15,441 bases of DNA from assembly GCA_002392625.1 (NCBI GenBank), contig DGHJ01000133.1:1-15441 (forward strand), given 5' to 3'. The DNA is from Oscillospiraceae bacterium UBA3851. Its GTDB lineage: Bacteria; Bacillota; Clostridia; Oscillospirales; Oscillospiraceae. Shown piece by piece: positions 1-5,086 of the stretch (its first letter is position 1; every line of letters begins with the position of its first letter). A program made the translations under genes and the position numbers. The notes beneath the pieces were generated by a model. That model was not told the DNA's origin. It ran no database searches and saw nothing but the letters and a program-made list of their open reading frames with translations.

Positions 1-201
1 GCCAGCATGTCCGCCCAGACGGTCACACCCGTGCTGCTGGGTCTGGTGCTGCGGGCTGCCAACGCCTGGCGCGCCCTGCCGGTCTACGCCTGCATCCTGA
101 CGCTGCTCAGCTGCGCCGTTTTCACCTCCCTTGTCAAGAACATCAAGGCCAAGAAGGTGGCCAACGTCACCGGTATCGAGGCCTTGGGCGGCGACGATTG
201 A
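1..201 (+). CDS. C-terminal end of a membrane transporter, probably MFS (partial)
   Basis: The reading frame is open from the first base of the window and stops with TGA at 199-201, so only the last 66 codons are present. The first methionine (base 7) is probably internal. The peptide has one clear hydrophobic segment (roughly ALPVYACILTLLSCAVFTSL) followed by a lysine-rich cytoplasmic tail, as expected for the last transmembrane helix and tail of a transporter. The preceding SAQTVTPVLLG stretch resembles the SxAQxxTPxLxG segment of some clostridial MFS/SLC45-like permeases, which is why I favour MFS. The substrate cannot be told from this fragment. The stop lies 9 bases before the next start, so the two genes may be cotranscribed. 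Membrane protein tail: fairly sure. MFS assignment: moderate. Confidence 0.55.
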   Translation, partial: ASMSAQTVTPVLLGLVLRAANAWRALPVYACILTLLSCAVFTSLVKNIKAKKVANVTGIEALGGDD

Positions 202-210
202 GGATAAGCT

Positions 211-1050
211 ATGTGGTACGTCGCATTGGTTGTGCTCATCTTGCTGGTGCTGGGTGAGCTGTATACCCTGGCCCTGCGCTGCCGCCGGGGCCACCCCGAC
301 TGGAAGCTCCTGCGCCTGTGGCGCTACGCCCACCGGGGCTTTCACGATAAGCCCACCATCCCGGAGAACTCCATGGCTGCCTTCCGCCGGGCGGTGGAAA
401 ACCACTTCGGCGCGGAGCTGGACGTCCATCTGATGAAGGACGGCAACCTGGCCGTGATCCACGACAGCAGCCTCCTGCGCACCGCCGGGGTGGACGTGGC
501 TGTGGAGGATCTGACGGCGGAGGAGCTGAAGCAGTACCGCCTGGAGGGCACCGACGAGCGAATCCCCCTGCTGGAGGAGGTGCTGGCCCTCTTTGAGGAC
601 CAGACGGCTCTGATCGTGGAGCTGAAGGCGGAGCGGGGCAACTATAACGAGCTGGCCGCCGCTACGGTGGCCATGCTGGATAAGTTCCGGGTGCACTACT
701 GCATTGAGTCCTTTGACTACCGCTGCCTGCGCTGGCTGCGCAAAAACCGCCCGGAGATCGTCCGGGGCCAGCTGGCCGAACAGTTTTCCCGCCACGGCGA
801 CGCCGCCTATCTCAGTGGGATCGCCCGGTTCATCCTCAGCAACCTGCTGATGAATTTCCAGGCCGTGCCCGATTTCATTGCTTATCGGTTCTCCGACCGG
901 AAGTGCCTGAGCGTCCGCTGGTGCCGACGCTTCTACAAGGTGCAGGAGGCCAACTGGACCATCGCCAGCCGGGAGGAGATGGTGGAGGCGGAGAAGGATG
1001 GGAACATCATTATCTTTGAACGCTTCGATCCGAGAGGAGAGCACAAATGA
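211..1050 (+). CDS. Membrane-anchored glycerophosphodiester phosphodiesterase
   Basis: This 279-residue protein hydrolyses glycerophosphodiesters to glycerol 3-phosphate and an alcohol (GDPD/UgpQ family, TIM-barrel fold). Residues 2-22 form a hydrophobic N-terminal segment, so it is probably anchored in the membrane and may act on lipid-derived head groups. The catalytic signature is intact: HRG at 41-43, PEN at 51-53, the metal-binding ELD at 69-71, and HD at 84-85. A later VELKAE segment fits the barrel's conserved Glu/Lys strand. The ATG at 211 follows a GAGGA ribosome binding site at 200-204 that overlaps the upstream stop. The 3' end overlaps rsmD by ATGA, which suggests translational coupling. 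Family assignment is firm; the physiological substrate is unknown. Confidence 0.9.
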   Translation: MWYVALVVLILLVLGELYTLALRCRRGHPDWKLLRLWRYAHRGFHDKPTIPENSMAAFRRAVENHFGAELDVHLMKDGNLAVIHDSSLLRTAGVDVAVEDLTAEELKQYRLEGTDERIPLLEEVLALFEDQTALIVELKAERGNYNELAAATVAMLDKFRVHYCIESFDYRCLRWLRKNRPEIVRGQLAEQFSRHGDAAYLSGIARFILSNLLMNFQAVPDFIAYRFSDRKCLSVRWCRRFYKVQEANWTIASREEMVEAEKDGNIIIFERFDPRGEHK

Positions 1051-1604
1051 GAGTCATCACGGGGTCTGCCAGGGGCAGACGCTTAAAGGAGCTGGAGGGC
1101 ATGGAGACCCGCCCCACCACCGATAAGGTGAAGGAGGGCATGTTCTCCATCATCCAGTTCGACATCGAGGGCCGGCGGGTGCTGGACCTGTTCGCCGGCA
1201 CCGGGCAGCTGGGCATCGAGGCGCTGAGCCGGGGCGCCGCAGAGTGCGTATTCGTGGATCGGCGGGCCGACGCCGTGGAGTTGATCCGGGAGAACGTGAA
1301 GCTCTGCCAGCTGGAGGAGAACGCCCGCGTCCGGAAGGGCGACGCCCTGGCCTACCTGCGCAGCGGTGAGAAGTTCGACCTGATCTTCCTGGACCCGCCC
1401 TACGCCACGGACCTGCTGGATCAGGCGCTGGAGGCCATTACGGGGTTTGACATTTGCCGCGCGCATGGTATAATTGTGGCGGAAAGCGCAGCAGACCATG
1501 CTCTGCCGCCGGTGCAGCCGCCCTACCGGCTGTACCGGGAGTACCGCTACGGAAAGATCAAGCTGACGGTGTACCATCGCAGCGGAAACGAGGACGATGA
1601 ATGA
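1047..1604 (+). CDS. rsmD: 16S rRNA (guanine(966)-N(2))-methyltransferase RsmD
   Basis: RsmD uses S-adenosylmethionine to methylate N2 of G966 (E. coli numbering) in 16S rRNA during 30S assembly. The 185-residue length is typical. It starts with the family opening RVITGSARGRRL and contains RPTTDKVKEGMF, the SAM-binding motif I VLDLFAGTG at 45-53, and the catalytic DPPY at 116-119. The ATG at 1047 overlaps the preceding stop and has an AGAGGAGA binding site at 1033-1040. Its own stop overlaps the coaD start (ATGA at 1601-1604). The rsmD-coaD pair is a very common neighbourhood in bacteria, and this supports both calls. Confidence 0.95.
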   Translation: MRVITGSARGRRLKELEGMETRPTTDKVKEGMFSIIQFDIEGRRVLDLFAGTGQLGIEALSRGAAECVFVDRRADAVELIRENVKLCQLEENARVRKGDALAYLRSGEKFDLIFLDPPYATDLLDQALEAITGFDICRAHGIIVAESAADHALPPVQPPYRLYREYRYGKIKLTVYHRSGNEDDE

Positions 1605-2083
1605 GTATCGCAATCTACCCCGGCAGCTTTGACCCCGTTCACCTGGGCCATCTGGACGTGATCCGCCGCGCGGCGGCGTGCTTTGACAAGGTGTGGGTCT
1701 GCGTCATGGTGAACGCCGAGAAAAAAGCGCCCATGTTCACGCCGGAGCGGCGCGTGGAGCTGCTTCGTGAGTCCGTGGCCGATATCGAAAACGTGGAGGT
1801 GGAGGCCTTCGACGGTCTGCTGGCATCCTACGCCGTGTCCAAGGGAGCCAACGTGCTGGTCAAGGGCGTGCGCAACGCCACGGATTTTGACCAGGAATAC
1901 CAGATGGCCGCCATCAACCGCGGCATCTGCCCCGGATTGGAGACGGTCCTGCTGCCCTCCAGCCCCGCCTGCCAGCATTTCAGCAGCACCATGGTCCGCG
2001 AGATGATCAAGTACGGCCAGCCCATGGAGAAGTATGTGCCCGCCCCGGTGGCGGAGGAACTAAAGAGAAAGGAAAGGGCTTGA
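1601..2083 (+). CDS. coaD: Phosphopantetheine adenylyltransferase CoaD
   Basis: CoaD catalyses the penultimate step of coenzyme A synthesis, transferring AMP from ATP to 4'-phosphopantetheine to give dephospho-CoA in the cytoplasm. The 160-residue length is normal. The nucleotidyltransferase opening is clear: YPGSFDPVHLGHLDVI at residues 6-21, with an HxGH signature at 14-17, where many CoaD proteins have T in the first position. Near the C-terminus SSTMVREM matches the ISSTxVR motif that contacts ATP. The KGVRNATDFDQEYQMA segment is also characteristic. A GAGG site at 1590-1593 lies 7 bases before the ATG. Translation is probably coupled to rsmD through the 4-base overlap. Confidence 0.96.
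   Translation: MSIAIYPGSFDPVHLGHLDVIRRAAACFDKVWVCVMVNAEKKAPMFTPERRVELLRESVADIENVEVEAFDGLLASYAVSKGANVLVKGVRNATDFDQEYQMAAINRGICPGLETVLLPSSPACQHFSSTMVREMIKYGQPMEKYVPAPVAEELKRKERA
2070..2077 (+). promoter_or_regulatory. Ribosome binding site that decides the start of the coiled-coil gene
   Basis: The AGGAAAGG run ends 8 bases before the ATG at 2086 but only 2 bases before the in-frame TTG at 2080. The ATG is therefore the better start, and the coiled-coil protein begins MEEKDV just after the coaD stop. Confidence 0.6.
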
Positions 2084-2085
2084 AG

Positions 2086-2601
2086 ATGGAAGAGAAAGAT
2101 GTACAGCGTTTGATCGATATGCTCTACAGCATGGTAGACGAGGCAAAAAGCGCCGCCTTCAGCTCCGACAGGTGCGTGATCAACCGCGACGAGGCGCTGG
2201 ATCTGCTGGACGAGATCAAGAGCAAGCTGCCGATCGAGCTGAAAAAGGCCCAGGAGCTGATCCGCGCCCGCCAGGAGTACGTGGACGCCGCCAAGAAAGA
2301 GGTGGAGAAGATGATCCGCCAGGCGGAGACAGACGCCAAGAACATCGTCTCCGAGAGCGAGACCCTCCAGCAGGCCCGGCAGAAGAGCGCGGAGATCATC
2401 CGCCGCGCCGAGGAGCGCAGCAAGGAGCTCTATGCCGCCGCCAACACCTACACCGAGGACGCTCTGCGCCGCACGGAGGAGGCCATCCAGATGGCCCTGA
2501 CCGAGGTCCAGGAGTCCCGCACCCGCTTCCGCACCGCCTCTGCCGAAAAGCTGCAGGAGCAGCGCCAGAAGCTCAAAGGCAAGGAAGACGAGGAGTTGTA
2601 A
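2086..2601 (+). CDS. Coiled-coil protein of unknown function
   Basis: A 171-residue, highly charged and almost wholly helical protein without cysteine-rich, enzymatic or membrane motifs. Residues from about 40 to 165 show long runs of Glu, Lys, Arg, Ala and Gln with heptad-like spacing (for example ARQKSAEIIRRAEERSKEL), indicating an extended coiled coil. There is no Walker motif, so I see no basis for calling it an ATPase. Proteins like this next to coaD in Clostridia are sometimes labelled V-type ATPase stalk-like, but that likeness may reflect only coiled-coil composition. A DivIVA-like or scaffolding role is possible but unsupported. It starts 2 bases after the coaD stop and is the last gene before the terminator, so it probably belongs to the coaD transcript. 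Real gene: confident. Function: not known. Confidence 0.8.
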   Translation: MEEKDVQRLIDMLYSMVDEAKSAAFSSDRCVINRDEALDLLDEIKSKLPIELKKAQELIRARQEYVDAAKKEVEKMIRQAETDAKNIVSESETLQQARQKSAEIIRRAEERSKELYAAANTYTEDALRRTEEAIQMALTEVQESRTRFRTASAEKLQEQRQKLKGKEDEEL

Positions 2602-2700
2602 AAAACGCAGAATTTTGCGCCGGAATTTTGTGCAAGATGACGATTCTTCCCCGGCACAGTTTCCCTGCCTGAGAGACAGTTGAATATCTTGTGGTCAATT

Positions 2701-2739
2701 AAAAACGACAGACACTATATATAGTGTCTGTCGTTTTTT
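2701..2739 (+). terminator. Intrinsic terminator, 38-bp perfect palindrome
   Basis: Bases 2701-2719 and 2720-2738 are exact reverse complements. The stem contains CGACAGACACTATA, is flanked by five A on the left and followed by six T (2734-2739) on the right. This is a textbook Rho-independent terminator for the coaD operon. Because of its symmetry it would also work on the opposite strand. It insulates the dcw promoter 100 bp downstream. Confidence 0.92.
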
Positions 2740-2740
2740 G

Positions 2741-2749
2741 TTATACACA
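2741..2749 (+). promoter_or_regulatory. DnaA-box-like 9-mer upstream of the mraZ promoter
   Basis: TTATACACA fits the DnaA-box consensus TTWTNCACA exactly. A second copy with one mismatch, TTTTCCACG, is at 2792-2800. The match is direct from the sequence; binding by DnaA is only a suggestion, since a single 9-mer in AT-rich DNA can arise by chance. Confidence 0.3.
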
Positions 2750-2841
2750 ATATAGAACGAATGTTTCAAATTCCGGCGAAAAAAGAGCCGATTTTCCACG
2801 AAATAAAGAGAAAAACCGGACCGTTTCGCAAAAAAATCTAC

Positions 2842-2870
2842 TTGCATTTGGCGGGGAAATTATGTATACT
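2842..2870 (+). promoter_or_regulatory. Sigma-A-type promoter of the dcw cluster (PmraZ)
   Basis: The -35 element TTGCAT (2842-2847) and the -10 element TATACT (2865-2870) are separated by exactly 17 bp, close to the TTGACA-N17-TATAAT consensus. It lies between the terminator and mraZ and is the only convincing promoter there. Transcription would begin near base 2877, giving a leader of about 97 nt that contains the putative MraZ operator. Confidence 0.82.
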
Positions 2871-2881
2871 CAATCTACCAG

Positions 2882-2929
2882 GTGGGGAATTGTGGGGGTA
2901 GTGCCCCTATTTGTGGGGAACAGTCCCAC
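2882..2929 (+). promoter_or_regulatory. Putative MraZ operator: GTGGGG repeats just downstream of PmraZ
   Basis: GTGGGG occurs at 2882-2887 and 2892-2897, exactly 10 bp apart, and again at 2913-2918. A degenerate half (GTGCCCC) sits at 2901-2907 and an inverted CCCAC at 2925-2929. MraZ of E. coli is known to bind TGGGN direct repeats with a 10-bp period in front of its own operon, and this arrangement matches in position and spacing. The repeats would cover about +6 to +53 of the transcript, which is suited to repression. Operator function is inference from that family knowledge. Confidence 0.7.
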
Positions 2930-2973
2930 GATTTCCGCCAAAATCCGTTCTGCAGACGAGGGAGGTGACAGGC

Positions 2974-3390
2974 GTGACCGGGCAATACGCGCACAATATC
3001 GACGCCAAGGGCCGTCTGTTCATCCCGTCCAAGCTGCGGGAGGAGCTGGGCGCCACGTTCCACGTAATCGCAGGACAGGATCACTGCCTGTATATCTTCT
3101 CGGAGGATCGCTGGAACGCCTGGATGGAGCAGTTGAAGACCAAGACCTACAGCGAGATCAAAACGCTGCGCTCCGTGTTCGCCAACGCGGCGGACTGCGA
3201 GCCGGACGGTCAGGGCCGCATCCTGATCCCCGCCCGTCTGCGGGGCTGGGCCGACCTGGAAAAGGAAGTCGTGGTCATCGGCAGCTTTGATCGCGTGGAG
3301 ATCTGGAACGCCAAGCGCTGGGCCGAGATGGAGGAGGAGGCCTTCTCCACCGGCGCGCTGGAGGCGGCCATGGAGTCCATGGGCCTGTAA
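2974..3390 (+). CDS. mraZ: Transcriptional regulator MraZ
   Basis: MraZ is a nucleoid-associated DNA-binding protein with two tandem AbrB-like half domains that autoregulates the dcw cluster. The two DxxxR signatures are visible: D10-R14 in NIDAKGRLFIPSKLR and D78-R82 in DGQGRILIPARLR. I start the gene at GTG 2974 because this gives MTGQYAHNIDAKGR, which aligns with the usual MraZ N-terminus, and a GGAGG at 2961-2965 is 8 bases upstream. Upstream in-frame starts would add residues not found in the family. At 138 residues it is close to the usual 140-150. It is the first gene of the cluster, with the GTGGGG repeats directly in front of it. Confidence 0.93.
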   Translation: MTGQYAHNIDAKGRLFIPSKLREELGATFHVIAGQDHCLYIFSEDRWNAWMEQLKTKTYSEIKTLRSVFANAADCEPDGQGRILIPARLRGWADLEKEVVVIGSFDRVEIWNAKRWAEMEEEAFSTGALEAAMESMGL

Positions 3391-3432
3391 GGCGTGGAAC
3401 GGGATGCGTTTCGCCCCAACGGGGTTGAGGAT

Positions 3433-4365
3433 ATGGCCTTCGGCCACAAGCCGGTGCTGCTGGACGAGTGCCTGACGGCGCTGGAAATCAAGCCCGACGG
3501 GATATACGTGGACGGCACCCTGGGCCGGGCCGGACACTCTCTGGAGATCGTCCGGCGGTTGACCGCCGGCCGTCTCATCGGCATCGACCGGGACGAGACG
3601 GCGCTGGAGGCCGCCAGGGAGCGGCTGGCGCCCTACATGGACCGGGTGACGCTGGTCCACAGCAACTTCGACCGACTGGGGGAGATCCTGCGGGAGCTGG
3701 ACCTGGACGGCGTGGACGGTATGCTGTTCGACCTGGGCGTATCGTCCCCCCAGCTGGATGACGCCCAGCGCGGGTTCTCCTACATGCACGACGCGCCGCT
3801 GGACATGCGCATGGACCGCACCGCCGGTCTGACCGCCCGTGAGATAGTCAACGGCTGGAGCTGCGACGAGCTGCGGCGCATCCTGTTCGACTACGGCGAG
3901 GAGCGGTATGCCCCCGCCATTGCCTCCGCCATCTGCCGCCGGCGTGAAGAGAGAGAGATAGAGACCACGCTGGAGCTGGCGGAAATCATCCGCAGCGCCA
4001 TGCCCGCCAAGGCCCTGCGGGAAAAGCAGCACCCGGCCAAGCGGAGCTTTCAGGCCATCCGCATCGCCGTCAACGGCGAGCTGGACGCCCTGCCGCCCAT
4101 GCTGCGGGCCGCAGCGGACGGACTGAAGACCGGCGGACGGCTGGCTGTGATCTCCTTCCACTCCCTGGAGGACCGCATCGTCAAGCGCACGCTGGCGGAA
4201 TTGGCCACCGGCTGCACCTGCCCCCCAGAGTTTCCGGTGTGCGTGTGCGGCAAGACACCGAAGATGAAGCTGGTCACCCGCAAGCCGGTGGTATCCGGCC
4301 CGGCGGAGCTGACGTACAATCCCCGCGCCCGCAGCGCCAAGCTGCGCGTGGCGGAAAAACTATAA
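3433..4365 (+). CDS. rsmH: 16S rRNA (cytosine(1402)-N(4))-methyltransferase RsmH (MraW)
   Basis: RsmH methylates N4 of C1402 in the decoding centre of 16S rRNA using S-adenosylmethionine. From ATG 3433 the protein is 310 residues, matching the family (about 300-315), and begins MAFGHKPVLLDE, the canonical opening. The SAM loop DGTLGRAGHS is at 27-36, followed by GIDRDETAL, the LFDLGVSSPQLD motif, AKRSFQAIRIAVN and SFHSLEDRIVK. A GTG at 3394, 3 bases after mraZ, would add 13 residues without homology-like features; neither start has an ideal ribosome binding site, so the start is uncertain by those 39 bases. It sits second in the cluster, as in most bacteria. Confidence 0.94.
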   Translation: MAFGHKPVLLDECLTALEIKPDGIYVDGTLGRAGHSLEIVRRLTAGRLIGIDRDETALEAARERLAPYMDRVTLVHSNFDRLGEILRELDLDGVDGMLFDLGVSSPQLDDAQRGFSYMHDAPLDMRMDRTAGLTAREIVNGWSCDELRRILFDYGEERYAPAIASAICRRREEREIETTLELAEIIRSAMPAKALREKQHPAKRSFQAIRIAVNGELDALPPMLRAAADGLKTGGRLAVISFHSLEDRIVKRTLAELATGCTCPPEFPVCVCGKTPKMKLVTRKPVVSGPAELTYNPRARSAKLRVAEKL

Positions 4366-4404
4366 AAACGATAGAGATTTTACAGAGAAAGGAGGCTCCC
4401 GACG

Positions 4405-4950
4405 ATGGCTGATCCGCGCAGGAGACCCGGCACAATGACAAACGGCAACTTGGCGTACGATCTGGACGCCCTGGTTCGGGAGCGCAACCTGGAGGAGGCC
4501 GGCAAGGTCCACGAGCACGAGCGCGAGGCCCGTCAGCCCCGGCCTCAGCAGCGCCGCCAGCCGGTGGCACAGCCCCGGCCCAGAACGTCGCCCGTATTGG
4601 TGGGCGGCATCGTGATCCTGGCGGCCATGGTCATGGCCCTGATCATGGGCTACGTGCAGTTGACCACCATCTCCGGCAACGTGGCCCAGATGAAGAGCGA
4701 GCTGGCCGAGCTCAACGACGAGCACGTGTCCCTGCTGACCAAATATGAGCAGACCTTCGACCTGGCCACCGTCAAGGAGACTGCCGAGGCAGCTGGCATG
4801 AGCAAGCCCACCAGCGCCCAGATCGAGTACGTGGATCTGTCCGGCTCCGACGTGGCCGTGGTCCATCAGGCGGGAGCGGGCGGACTGCTCAGCGGCCTGG
4901 GCCAAAGCCTGGAGGAGGGCTTTGAGGCCTTGGTGGAATATTTCCGGTAA
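4405..4950 (+). CDS. ftsL: Septum formation protein FtsL-like
   Basis: A 181-residue bitopic protein placed exactly where ftsL lies, between rsmH and the class B PBP. The order is a basic, Pro/Gln/Arg-rich cytoplasmic tail (1-62), one transmembrane helix (about 63-86), then a periplasmic-side coiled coil (about 88-120). It continues with AEAAGMSKPTSAQIEYVDL (127-145), resembling the conserved end of FtsL/DivIC proteins. A further 36 residues form a small amphipathic-looking tail ending in EALVEYFR, longer than in E. coli FtsL (121 aa). FtsL works with FtsB/DivIC and FtsQ/DivIB to activate FtsWI. Start ATG 4405 has GGAGG at 4391-4395; ATG 4435 is a possible alternative. Sequence conservation is weak in this family, so the call depends partly on context. 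Confidence 0.8.
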   Translation: MADPRRRPGTMTNGNLAYDLDALVRERNLEEAGKVHEHEREARQPRPQQRRQPVAQPRPRTSPVLVGGIVILAAMVMALIMGYVQLTTISGNVAQMKSELAELNDEHVSLLTKYEQTFDLATVKETAEAAGMSKPTSAQIEYVDLSGSDVAVVHQAGAGGLLSGLGQSLEEGFEALVEYFR

Positions 4951-4999
4951 GACGCCCCATATAGTGGGAGCGTATCATCCGGCAGCCGTGAAACGATGA

Positions 5000-5029
5000 A
5001 AGGAGTAAGAAGGGGACTTCTTGCTCCTT
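5000..5029 (+). promoter_or_regulatory. Strong RNA hairpin in the spoVD leader
   Basis: AAGGAG-T-AAGAAG (5000-5012) pairs with CTTCTT-G-CTCCTT (5017-5029). This gives a 13-bp stem with one G-T(U) pair, closed by GGGA (5013-5016), a GNRA-type tetraloop. No T-tract follows, so it is not a classical terminator. It also sequesters a Shine-Dalgarno-like AAAGGAG that has no start codon nearby. Role unknown: processing, stability or attenuation are possible. Confidence 0.65.
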
Positions 5030-5033
5030 CGTT

Positions 5034-5042
5034 TGGTATATT
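5034..5042 (+). promoter_or_regulatory. Possible extended -10 promoter in front of spoVD
   Basis: TGGTATATT fits the extended -10 pattern TGN-TATAAT with one mismatch. No good -35 element lies 16-18 bp upstream. The 136-bp spacer is the longest within the mraZ-ftsQ run, so an internal promoter is plausible but weakly supported. Confidence 0.25.
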
Positions 5043-5057
5043 GCAACTGTCGCAGGG

Positions 5058-5073
5058 GGCGGCGAGGGCCGCC
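5058..5073 (+). promoter_or_regulatory. GC hairpin directly upstream of the spoVD ribosome binding site
   Basis: GGCGGC (5058-5063) and GCCGCC (5068-5073) form a 6-bp all-GC stem with a GAGG loop. It ends one base before the AAAGGAG (5075-5081) that serves the ATG at 5087. Confidence 0.5.
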
Positions 5074-5086
5074 GAAAGGAGAAAAT

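Larger units (their letters stand above)
2602..2973. other. 372-bp intergenic region between the coaD operon and the dcw cluster
   Basis: This is the longest gene-free stretch in the window and is clearly more AT-rich than its surroundings. Bases 2602-2700 hold nothing I recognise. A terminator palindrome occupies 2701-2739. Bases 2741-2840 are AT-rich, with one consensus and one near-consensus DnaA-box-like 9-mer. A promoter lies at 2842-2870, repeats resembling an MraZ operator at 2882-2929, and the mraZ ribosome binding site at 2961-2965. An open frame from 2724 through this stretch crosses the terminator and runs out of frame into mraZ; I do not regard it as a gene. Confidence 0.85.

Noticed and set aside
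2724..3290. Plus-strand open frame from the terminator through the promoter into mraZ
   Set aside because: It begins inside the terminator stem, covers the promoter and operator, and then runs in the wrong frame across mraZ; no ribosome binding site or protein-like composition.
5021..5086. N-terminal extension of SpoVD from TTG 5021
   Set aside because: The codons fall within the two leader hairpins, the predicted peptide is Cys/Arg-rich and unlike family N-termini, and ATG 5087 has a far better ribosome binding site.
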